Origin: Micromussa lordhowensis
Lineage: Eukaryota; Cnidaria; Anthozoa; Scleractinia; Lobophylliidae
Reading direction: 5' to 3'
Assembly (NCBI GenBank): GCA_964020085.1
Contig: OZ026597.1
Span: forward strand, 15,287,715 to 15,351,714
Length of the DNA: 64,000 nt
The position numbers were made by a program, and so were the translations under genes. Of the stretch, positions 43,395 through 53,736 are shown piece after piece; the stretch's first letter is position 1, and each line of letters opens with the position of its first letter. Below the pieces are notes generated by a model. The model worked only from the letters and a program-made list of their open reading frames with translations, was not told where the DNA came from and searched no databases.

Positions 43395-43920
43395 CTATTT
43401 ATGCATGCAAAAGAAAAAGAGTGCAAAGCAAGCGTGAAGCATGTGGGAGTGGGGGGGGGGGGTGGGGTTTGCGAGCGAAGCAAGCAAGGAGAATAGAGAG
43501 ACTGTAGACATCTTTGAAAAAAGTGCTCCTCCCGTTATCACCTTGTTACTAACAGCTCCTCCCCTTGACCACTTAGGAGATGAATGCAGCCTCTTTCTGT
43601 TCATCTTTGAGTGAAGAAATATTGACATTTCTCTTAACAGGATTCTATTATTTTTAAAAACAACCACTCCATTAGGAATCATAGCACGTGTCAGTGAATG
43701 GCAACTGCTGCAAGCCGCAAAACGTGCCTGGATGCAATCATAATCAGCCATTGTCAAGGTGATGCCACTTTTGTCACCTTTCAACCAGTGGGAATTTTCC
43801 GTTTCTGGAGCAACAGGGAATTCAATTTTTTCCAAGGATGTCTATAGCCCCTCTATTTATCTTGGTCCCCATCCCCTACCCAGTCAAGTATTCCATTTTG
43901 CGCTGACATCCAGTTCTCTC
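43395..43920 (-). pseudogene. Decayed protein-like sequence in the PRRC1 3' region
   Basis: The minus strand reads VEHLDRIMRELDVSAKWNT (about 43920-43865), then stops, and then opens as IEFPVAPETENSHWLKGDKS, GITLTMADYDCIQARFAACS and MIPNGVVVFKNNRILL down to about 43580. It looks coding but is broken, with no splice sites that would remove the stops. I cannot name the family. Antisense to PRRC1, it may be an old processed copy or transposon remnant. Confidence 0.35.
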
Positions 43921-43948
43921 ATGATTCTATCCAGGTGTTCAACAATCA

Positions 43949-43954
43949 AATAAA
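43949..43954 (+). terminator. Possible PRRC1 polyadenylation signal
   Basis: AATAAA lies 640 bases after the PRRC1 stop and is the first canonical hexamer I noted on this strand. Confidence 0.4.
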
Positions 43955-45117
43955 AATACAAGAAGATAATGGGCTGTGAGCAGTCTAAATTTAGTAAGAC
44001 ATTTCCATGGTATGACTACAATAAGAACTTGGTTCTTAATCCTTTCAAAAATGTTACAAATAAATTATTATCAATCACATTCATGAGACATGTAAATGTA
44101 TGCAAAGTGGGGGTGCTTGGGTGTTGCGATTTCTTAACCACTTGATTTGTTCATTCATTAAGTCACACTCAAAAGAGACTATGGTTTTAGCCAGTCGTAA
44201 TATTAGGAAACGTTTTTTTCCCACATGAATAGGCTTCCATAGAAACATACAGTTTAAATCCAGTCAGAGATTGAGCTCTGATAGATTTGCTATATTGTTG
44301 GTAGTAGTAGTTATATAATGTGACAAGTTTGATTTGGAAAAGGTTTGGTGTAACCATTGACTACGTGAATGGACATACCTTTTTACTTTGTTTATGATGT
44401 TTGCACTCTGCTTATTTTGTTTCCTACTTCAGTCACCTTCCAGCTTGAAAATTGGTGTTCATTTAAGTTAAATGACATTGTCTAGGAGACAAACACTTTA
44501 TGGTACAAGCACAAACAATTGAGTAGTTTTCTTCATATGAACATACACAGCCAGAATGGCAAATTCCAGTTTATTTCATTTTATTTTGTTTTATATGAAT
44601 CTCAAAACTTCAACTCTCCCTCTTGTTGTGGTACATTTCACTTAATATTAGTTTTGAGAATTCGGTAAACATCAAAGGGTACACACAAACAGTTTGTTTT
44701 GGTAAGTTGTGTGAGCTCCTAAACCAACCGAAAGCTGCATGCATCTCCATTTGCTAAACCACTTATATTGCTTACTTCTACTTTGTGTGCTGTTTTGTTC
44801 ATGTTCACAAGATAATTTCGAAGTGTTTTATGTTAGCAAACTTGTGACCTGTAGTAAGGCTCTGTCGGGATTCCATCCATGCAGTAAAATATATTATTTC
44901 AGGTAGTCCAATCACTTTTCATCAATTTAAAACAGGATGACAGGGAGTAATGTTCCCTACCATCTTTAACTCTTTGAGACCCTTTGTAGTGCAGGTAGAT
45001 GCCTTCTTAATATTTAATTTATTATTGGAAATTGTAGCTTAAATATGTATAAATTAAAATCAAAGTTTATTGTACAGTATTATTAGTGTAATAGTAAGAT
45101 ACTCCAACACAAAATAC

Positions 45118-45330
45118 AGTCAAACCTCTCCTTACAAATTTCTCCATAATATAGGCATGTCTGTATTAAGGAAAGTAAACTTAGTCTCAGCAAAACCAAA
45201 ATTCATATGATCTCTCCCTCTATATTACAGCCACCTATATTAAGACAGCTACCACCACCCAGGAAATTTTTTTAGTAATTTTTGACAACATTTTGACAAC
45301 TTTTGATGGCTTCCATTTCATATGGTCAAT
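45118..45330. mobile_element. Possible pogo/Tigger-type element fragment
   Basis: CAGTCAAACCTCTCCTTACA resembles the CAGTNNAACCTC end of pogo-like transposons. Degraded sequence with TATTACAGCCACC and ATTAAGACAGCTACCACC phrases follows. The opposite end is not identified. Confidence 0.3.
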
Positions 45331-47709
45331 CTAACTGCAACACCTTCTGCTGGTTTCAATTGTTCACAGGTTGAGAGTTTTGAAATTCCAACAAGACTGA
45401 ATAGTAAATTTGACAATTTAACATCTCCACACATGTTTTGATTGGCCGGCTGGCCAGCAAAAAGTTGTCAAAAAGATGTCAAAATTTAATAATGAGAGCT
45501 TTCTCAAGCGCCAACAGTATAGTGTGTAGCGCTGTATAGAGGTTCGACTTTAATATTAGAAATTGCTTGCAAGCACTAAATATGAGGGAGTAGTACACAC
45601 AAAATAATACAACAGAAGTGAAACAACAAATACAATGATGCACTTCAAACTCGTTTTCACATAAGCTGTTTAGTTGCACTTTGTTGTGTGCAACATACAG
45701 TGTACCATCTTACTTTAGTAATAGAAATGTTGCTAACTACAGCCCATCTTACTTTAGTAATGGAAATGTTGCTATCTACAGCCGTGGAGTTTAATAAATA
45801 TTATTCGTAGATCATTCATATTTCCGTTAATTATGCCATGCTCCTCACACAATCAAGGGGCATTATGCTGGCAAGCCCAAGCATCTACACAAAACCTTGA
45901 ATTTAATCTGCTAAGCTTCGGCTAAGAGGAATGCTGACTATGTTGACAAAGCAAGAATGAAGTATTTATTGCTGGAAGTCAGGACAATGTTTGGGAAAGG
46001 TGGATTATATTTATTTTGTTTCACCTTGCCTAGACCTTAATTGCAGAGAATCGTGAAAACACTAGTCCACAGTTGATGAATTCTCTTTATTCTCAATGGT
46101 GTCTGTTTTGCACTATTGTCAGTAACTGCTGGGAAATCAAAGTCAGGTATTGACTCATTTGCATGCTAATAAAATGTAACATTTTAAACTTTGATTACAC
46201 TGATCGTAACATAATACTTTGTCGTACATATTAAGGAATCTGACAAAACAAACTATTTGAAAACTGGTTTCGCCCATTTTTGCCCAACTCCTTATATGCC
46301 ATCTTCCTTTTGCGATTTTTATAAGCATGGCGTAACGCTTGTAAGTGCAAAAGCTTGCATAACTTATTTCAGTGGCGAAATATTGGGCTTCTTTAAGGAG
46401 ATATCTAAGAATCTTTTGAAGGCGTTCAATCCAGGAAGGACAAAACTTGAGTAAAGACTCCCTCCTTGTCCGGTAGACGAAGATTTTATCGGTCACTTTG
46501 AGATGAGTGTTAGCCAGGTGCTGGGAAGCATGGGAGATATCAGCTAATCTGATGAGGCTTGCGTTGTAAGGGTTACGTTTATCTCTACGCAAGGAAAAAT
46601 TGAAAAATTAAGTGTAAAACGTCTAGTAATGAAAATAACTGATGAAAAGGTAGTTACAACTCTTATGAAACGGTCTGTGCTTAAATGCGCATGCGCAGTA
46701 TCAAATTCGGACGCAAACGCGTTTTTCTACAACTATGTTACGATGCACAATGAAGGAAGGCGTTTTAGCGTTCAAAGACGGAGAGAAATACACGAGATCG
46801 CAGAAAATCATAGTGTTTATTTCACCTGGGATATCAGTGTGTCCCACAATGAAAACAGAATATGCTGTTATATCTAACTTACTAACTTCTCAATTCGATA
46901 TCGGTTGACCTTCATGGTTCAATAAGGAGATGATGATTGGTCTAATCACTGTCCAGTCAGTGAGACGTGTCGCCATCAAGTTACGCATTGACACGTGACC
47001 TCTCTGATCCTGTCTCAGGATTCCCATGGATCAAAAAAGGAGCTCTATCCTCGAGTAAAACATGACCACTGACTGGTTATTGTACATTGTTGACAGAGAA
47101 AAGTTCACATATGCACTTTTAATGTCAAGAATAAGGGATAATGTTATATCGGAAATGGATCTCTAACAAAGGTATCAAGACAAGATAGTTGTACAGAAGA
47201 TACAAGGGCAGTATAAATGAAATATGAGTGAAAGTTCGAAATATTTGTCATACTGTAGCCAAAGTAGATGAATCGATATACGACTGATTCAGGTGTTAAA
47301 TTGTCAAAGCTTCTAGATGGATACAAATGTTGAATATATCATTTGAAAACTCTAAAAAATCACATATTTAAAAAATTTCGAAATATTAAAATATAGGAAA
47401 CGAGCAGTAAACGTACCTAAGAATGTGATCAGAATAACAAACCTCTAGTGATGAAAAATTAAAAAATAAATGAGATTGATTAGTTCATCAAATAATGAAA
47501 GCAATGCGTGCTCAACCCCGAAACGATAAAATTGAAAATTAGTGCAATAGCAGATATTGCCAATGCGTTTCAATAACATTTTCGACTTCGTTCTAATTTT
47601 AAGTGAAACCTTAAGCTCATTGCAAAGGGACATCCACGTTTGACAGCAGATTTAAATCATCGTTTTCTTGTATTCAGAACATGTAACAGTTTACAGCACT
47701 TAGATTTTG

Positions 47710-48105
47710 ATGAGTCATTTATAACCCCTCTTTATCACTTGATGCTGCAATCATGGTATCAAAAAACTACCCAATCATTGGTGAACACGTTGTTATCATT
47801 TTTGTGACGAAATAGGTTATCATAGCAACAGTACGACCCGCTTAAAACACCCTTAATTACAGCTTTAGGGGCTTATAATTCTAAAACGACACGGCAAGAT
47901 TTGTTTATATCATCACATTTTGATAAGCATGATAAGACCGCGGCAACTCTTGGCAAACTTTAAAAAATTCTGTACATAGGGTTCAGAGCCACCTTAAATT
48001 TTCAAAACTTTTAGGTGGCTCTGAACCCTATGTACAAATTTTTTGTTCAAACTTTGCCAAAAGTTGCGTCTTATCATGCTTGTCAAAATTTGATAATGAG
48101 AAAGA
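47710..48105. repeat. Dispersed repeat, copy 3 of 3, with terminal hairpin
   Basis: ATCATGGTATCAAAAAACTA, CCCAATCATTGGTGAACACG, GGTTATCATAGCAACAGTAC and AAAACACCCTTAATTACAGC line up with the other copies. The hairpin at about 47964-48043 pairs GTACATAGGGTTCAGAGCCA with TGGCTCTGAACCCTATGTAC, exact over 20 bases. Confidence 0.88.
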
Positions 48106-50022
48106 GGTTAGTTTTGGGAGGCCTGCCTGCCCAAGAATTGAAAAGTAAATAAATTGTTATTTCAGCAGAGTGACCTTTTATAATACGACAAAGCTAACAC
48201 AACGTTATTTGTCCAGGTTGCGAGATTTTTCGATATTATATTTACTTTGTAGGCAACCTGTTAAGTTTGAATCTTTATTTTTCGCTTTTGTCCCTATGCC
48301 AGGGAAACGGCCACTTGAGGTGATTCAGGTTTAGATCTTTAGCATTACGACCAGGTGAGCTTTTGATTGTATCAGCTTGTTTTCTAGAATATTGCTTCAA
48401 AGTGAGTCAGCCAGTATTAAAAAGTATTCGAGAAGATGAATAACAAAAAATAACATGTATTTGCCTGAGACACCTCGCCACTGTGTCGAGAGCTGCTGAC
48501 AGTATTAGACTTCGGCTAGATATTCAAAGTATTACGAAACATTTGAGGGCAAAGCACGGACTTTTTCATACGTGGCAAATTAACAAATTGCCACCTTTTG
48601 GCTAATGCAGGCTTTGTTTTTGGAGGCCATTGTATGCCGAAAAGATTTCTAGTATGTAAATTTATCGATGGAAACAACAACTGGATATGCGGCATTTCAA
48701 GTTAGTGAGCCTGGTAAGTGTGTTAAAATCTTAAATATCAAGATAAATTCGAATACAACCGAGTGTGACTAAATGATTGCTGTTTGGCCTGATTCACGTA
48801 TCATTTTCATGAGCTTTAGACACAGGAAATGGCCTAGTTTGGACCGAGTGGAATTCAGTTCACTTTGGCTGCGCCTTTCCCGGCGTTTGTTCGTGATTTT
48901 CCAATTAAGTTGGCAGCAAACTTGTCTATTTGTTACTTACTATTGACAGTAGTTATTAATCAAAATGCAAACTTCGAAACTAAGTCAGTGTGATTTCAGA
49001 TAAGAGTGAACCTGCGCAATGGAAAGCTATGGAAGTTCAGTTCAGGCTGGGCAACGATCAGTATTAAACACCAAGAAAAGGAAATATTAAGTGCCGTTTT
49101 ACTCAACTAGGAGAATATATTATAATTGTTCATAGTCATTTATTCTCACAACTGGTTAAAACGTAAAGCATGCAGATATTGGAAAAAAGCAATGCCTTGC
49201 AACTGCATGAGGAACCAAATCAGTTCCAAACTTTATTATAATACTAATTTCTTCACAAGGAGCAAAGAAACTTCGCCTAGATTGCGTCGCTGATGAATGC
49301 GACTTGTCATGTTGAGGAACAACAGACTAAGGCTTTCTTGCACCATTTTGTTTTATTCGTGTGACAAATAATTACATTCAGATCTATTTGGCCTTGACTT
49401 TTTCCAGTGTGAGACATTTTTGACCTGGCAATCACAAAATAATATAAATTGTGTTTACGATCTAGTGTCGCTTGTCGCAACGAGTATTTTACAAGACAGA
49501 GGGACGTTCCCTTTATAGATATGAAGCTTTATTGTCCAGCCTTCAATTTCTTATCAGGTATACAGTTAGTGACTTGCATTGTATGGGCCAGTTAGCTAGA
49601 GGTAAGGCATTTTTACTTTTACTAAGAAACAAAGCAAGATTCGAACAGTTACACCATCTGTAAAGAGCCCTATTTAGCACTTCTTGAGTCGACATCAAAT
49701 TTGATTTAACAAGAACCCCTATACAAGGCTTTTTTTCTTTACATGAAAGTGCTTTTGAGAGTATTAAAGTTTTAACGCCAAAAGGTGACTCTCTTCTCTA
49801 TAAGTTGCTTTTGGGGCTTTTGACAAAACGGAAATATTGATTTTGAATAATAATTTTATTGAATCAAATATATTGTGTTCATGCACTGGAATCATGATTA
49901 AAATATCAAAATAAAATTTCTGTACTCAGAACGCAATTAAAAATCTTATTAAAAAGCGGAATATTTCTTCGGTTCCACCAACCTTCGTCAGCCACAATAA
50001 AAAATTGGAATTTTAAGAACGG

Positions 50023-50067
50023 TTAAAGATGATTTCCAGTCCGTACTGCGCTGAAAATCATCTTTAA
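50023..50067. repeat. Short hairpin with TTAAAGATGATT ends
   Basis: TTAAAGATGATTTCCAG pairs with CTGAAAATCATCTTTAA around CCGTACTGCG. The same end sequence occurs once more at 59471-59504 in the opposite orientation, so it belongs to a repeat family. Confidence 0.65.
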
Positions 50068-50157
50068 ATGACGTTAATTATGGTCTCGAGGGGGCTAAAA
50101 TGGTGTCATAGATGTTGGCTAAAAGACCAGTATCGATATATTAAAATTCAGCCTAAC

Positions 50158-50244
50158 ACAATAGACCTCAGCACGACGGTTCTGGGGGATAAACCCCACA
50201 AACTCTGTAGTTATTCCCAAGAGCCTCGTACTGAGGTCTATTGT
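50158..50244. repeat. 87-base inverted-repeat element
   Basis: ACAATAGACCTCAGCACGA on the left and its near complement TCGTACTGAGGTCTATTGT on the right enclose about 50 bases. It looks like a tiny MITE. Confidence 0.65.
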
Positions 50245-51042
50245 TTTAGCTAAATTAAAGTACAAACAACATAACTCAAAGATATTGGCTATAAATGGCT
50301 GATGCTGCTACAGTCTGAGCTAATCTTAATTACGGGATTTCTTTAAAATAGCGTAAGTCCTAACAAGGATAAAATGTAAAATTATCAGTTAAAATATCAG
50401 TAACCAATTCGTGAATGAGACAGAAGTACGTCTGGTTTAATATCTTAGTACAACTATAGCATTCCATAACAAAAATAAGCTTGGTCTAATATTATTGGTG
50501 TCAAAGATAAGGGCGAAGCTTGAAACTGGAATATTGATATTCAGTCCGGGATTTTTAAACTTCACTGAATTGTTACTAATGGAATAAGTGACAATAGCCG
50601 CTATGATTGTCATGTTATAGTGCAATTAAGGTGCAAATATGTCAAAAATGATCACTAGCGACGGACACGTATAAATTTATCAAGCTAGAATATAGGGGCG
50701 ACTACATTTAACCCCCAAGGTCACTCAATTCTTCCGCCGCTAGAGAGCTGCCAGAGGTTTGACAAGGACGTTAAAAATTCCTTCCTGATGACGCACCACT
50801 ACAGAGATCCGTGTAGCGTTTTTGATTGGTTCTTACTTACCCGCGAAAATTTGATTCCGGGAGCAACAACCAATTCGCGCAGAGTGACGTCATCAGATTG
50901 GATGTTTAGGTTGATACGTATGACTCTCGAACGGGAAATATATCGAGCACGGAAAGGGAAACGTCTGTGATATGCTCAGGTTATAAAATTCATTCGTTCT
51001 GACGTAAACTCTTTCTTTTCTTTCAGGTTTCTGACTGTGAGA

Positions 51043-52906
51043 ATGTTTCTGTTTTGCTGTCGACAGCGCAGGATAAAGACTCGAATGCTGCCCTGTTTAT
51101 TGATTCTGTCCGTTCTTCTAACGTTTTGGTTGGTCCGTCAAGAAATTAACAAAACAGAACGGGGTGAACAATCGGTAATACCAAGTAACTTATTATAACG
51201 TTTATATAACACTCGTGCTGAGTTAGTTGTTTCCCATGAGGCCTCGCTGGTATTTTAAAATAAAGCGTACTTATTTTATTTTCACATGACGTTCTGAGTT
51301 TGTTCGAACTCTCCCAAACTACAGTGATCTTAGAAACTCAGGCTCAGCGGTTAAACGCACTTAGCAGGCGCAGTCTTCACCTAAACTGTCGTTATAATAT
51401 GCCTAAAATTTTCTTCGTTATCCACTTTCACTGAAATCTTATCCTGTCCGTTTTTTGGTCGCTCTTCAAGAATTTAATTAGGCCATTAAAATCAGCAGCC
51501 AGAAAATTGACAGACGTGAGAAATGATGGGAAGAAACTAGAGAAGAGAAAGCAAGAGCCTTATCTTTTTTTAGTTTTTCCACTATCCATCACGTCTTGTA
51601 ACTTCGTCTTAGCAGACGACTGGGTGCTAGTCAGAAGCAAACGCATTATAAGCACACGCGTGAGAAAGCATTACAAACCTGTCTTTAGACATTCAGTCGT
51701 GATTAAAAAAAAGCACTTATCTACTGAGCCCGTCCTGTACAAAAATCTTGACACTGTTTCTAAAAGGACATTTTAATTTTCTTTTAGCTTGAGGATGGAA
51801 GTTGGCACGAGTGCGTGACACTGATCCAGGGAAACCCTTCAAGCAAGCCGAGTCACACACCTACGCGTAGTGACGACGATATTATCCTAGAAACTAACAG
51901 TGGTAAAGAATGCTATTCTATCAGACAAGAACGTTTCCCTCACCCTTCCCCGTCAGATGACGAACTGGACTTTCCAATTGCCTTCACGATTTCGGTGTAT
52001 AAATCTGCTCAACTCTTGGAAAAACTCTTACAGGCCATTTACGCGCCTCAGAACATTTACTGTATTCACATCGATTTAAAATCTTCCGACACTTTTCGAG
52101 CGGCAGTCACGGAGATGATTAGATGTCAACCCAATGTTTTCTTGGCAACGAAAAGCGTAGACGTTATATATCCACATATAAGTATTTTGTACGCGCAGTT
52201 CAACTGCATGGAAGACTTGGTTAGGACCGGTAAGAACTGGAAGTATTTGATTAATCTTGTGGGACAAGATTATCCTCTTTATTCTAATCGTGAGTTGGTC
52301 AAAGCCTTGCGCAGTCTCAGTGGCAAGAACAACGTCCAAAGCTTCTACCATCCGGATATTATACGCCGCACTGAATACGCATACGAGTTCGAGCTAAAAA
52401 CTGGCGGTCGAGACCACGGAACTTACGAATATTTCAAAACTTCCAAAAAAAAGGCACCACCTCCGTTCAACATCAAGCTTTACAAAGGCGCAAATCACGC
52501 CGCCCTGACGAAGGCATTTGTTGAATATATTTTGTTTAACGAGACCGCTCGAGCCTTTATAGAGTGGCTTTCAGACACAAAAAGCCCTCCTGAGACATTT
52601 TATTCTTCTTTACAACAGCATCCGGGGGTCCCTGGTGGTGTGGTGGGCCAGCAGCCCGTTTTTATAATGCGCGCTATCAACTGGATCGAAAAAGATCAAG
52701 CCAGCCGGCCAAACTACGAGTGTCACGGAGAATGGGTACGACTAATCTGCTGGATTGACATCTGGGATTTACAGTGGGTGCTTGGTCGAACGATGCGCGA
52801 AAAGTTGTTTGTACAGAAGATACCGTTCAATTTTAATGACGATGTACTTCGATGCTTATCGATTGCGCGACAAAGGAGGAGTTATGGAGAATACTTGTTC
52901 TCTTGA
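51043..52906 (+). CDS. Core-2/I-branching beta-1,6-N-acetylglucosaminyltransferase-like (GT14)
   Basis: Two coding exons, 51043-51174 and 51788-52906, give 416 aa (human GCNT1 428). It is a type II membrane protein: short basic cytosolic tail (CCRQRRIKTR), signal anchor at about 15-32 (MLPCLLILSVLLTFWLV), then a lumenal stem. The catalytic domain starts at about residue 98 with FPIAFTISVYKSAQLLEKLL and has IYCIHIDLKSS, NWKYLINLVGQDYPLYSNRE and KGANHAALTKAFVEYIL. SPPETFYSSLQQHPGVPGG corresponds to the SPDEYLW motif that holds the catalytic Glu (here about E313). The end IDIWDLQWVLGR matches the family GAGDL-W segment. It probably acts in the Golgi on O-glycans, transferring GlcNAc. Donor and acceptor specificity (GCNT1, 3 or 4) cannot be assigned, so I leave the symbol empty. 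It converges on SHLD2. Confidence 0.9.
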
Positions 52907-53227
52907 ATCTGTTGTGTGGAATGGCCATTGCAACCCTAGCTTATTTCACGAGAGCGGTAGGGCGAGAGGCTGCATAAAGAACAGGATTCGTGAAGAGAAT
53001 GGCGATTGGCAAAAAAACAAAAACAAAAGTCAAGTGCTTTGGACAAGGGGCGACCTGGGGAGGGGGGGTGGGGGAGAGGCTTTTCACTTTTCACAAAGCG
53101 CCGCCATTTTTCGTGCCTTAACCAAAAGTAACGTCAACCTCAACCAAAAGTAACGACTCTCCTAAAGTAGCGACCACCAGAAAGATACGTCAAAAAATTG
53201 TGGCCGCTAATAAATACCGAAAGTAGC

Positions 53228-53229
<2 letters not shown>

Positions 53230-53295
<66 letters not shown>

Positions 53296-53302
53296 TATAA
53301 TA
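53230..53302 (+). repeat. (AAT)n microsatellite
   Basis: A nearly uninterrupted AAT/ATA run of about 70 bases lies between the converging GCNT and SHLD2 genes. The Ile-repeat frame across it is an artefact. Confidence 0.97.
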
Positions 53303-53332
53303 ATGATAGTATTTAATTATAATAATGAAAAT

Positions 53333-53338
53333 AATAAA
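53333..53338 (+). terminator. Possible GCNT polyadenylation signal
   Basis: AATAAA lies about 430 bases after the GCNT stop, just past the microsatellite. Confidence 0.4.
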
Positions 53339-53463
53339 GAAAAAGAAAGAGGGGCAAAAGCTATAGTGGTCATAAAACTATTTTTTACGGGTTTTCTAAA
53401 AGGTGGTATTTAGTTTGAGGGAAACTATATAAAATATAATTATGATCACTCGGCTTATTCCAC

Positions 53464-53469
53464 TTTATT
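53464..53469 (-). terminator. Possible SHLD2 polyadenylation signal
   Basis: TTTATT on the + strand is AATAAA on the minus strand, about 270 bases past the SHLD2 stop. Confidence 0.45.
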
Positions 53470-53736
53470 TAGTGCTTGGTTGTGTCCACACCAAACCACG
53501 TGAACAGTTGACCTTTTGCTCAAATTCTCCAAGTTAACATTCACTCAAAGGATATCTGATTATCAGTAGCAAATCCAAAAAAAGCGCTCGCACATTTCCA
53601 GGTTGTCCCTTTAATTATGTTACCTGGCAACAATCAAGGGAAAAAGCTCAGTCAAATTTAGCGGTCCTTCCTCGACCCAGGACCCAACCGTGCACGCGCA
53701 AGTGCATGTCCAGAAAAACGAAACTAGTTGATGAAG

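Larger units (their letters stand above)
43955..51042. other. Seven-kilobase spacer without a recognised gene
   Basis: It is AT-rich, with only short unconvincing frames (for example 46155-46592 minus, 46629-46877 plus), none resembling a known protein. Named repeats inside are a pogo-like end at 45118, a dispersed repeat copy at 47710-48105 and two small hairpins at 50023 and 50158. The 5' leader of the GCNT gene probably begins here: the first coding exon is preceded by a good acceptor (TTTCTTTCAG, ending at 51026). Confidence 0.5.

Noticed and set aside
46155..46592. 145-residue minus-strand frame and the 82-residue + strand frame after it
   Set aside because: Open frames with no recognisable motifs, splice partners or biased codon use; chance cannot be excluded.
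53198..53413. 71-residue frame with a long Ile run
   Set aside because: It is the translation of the (AAT)n microsatellite.
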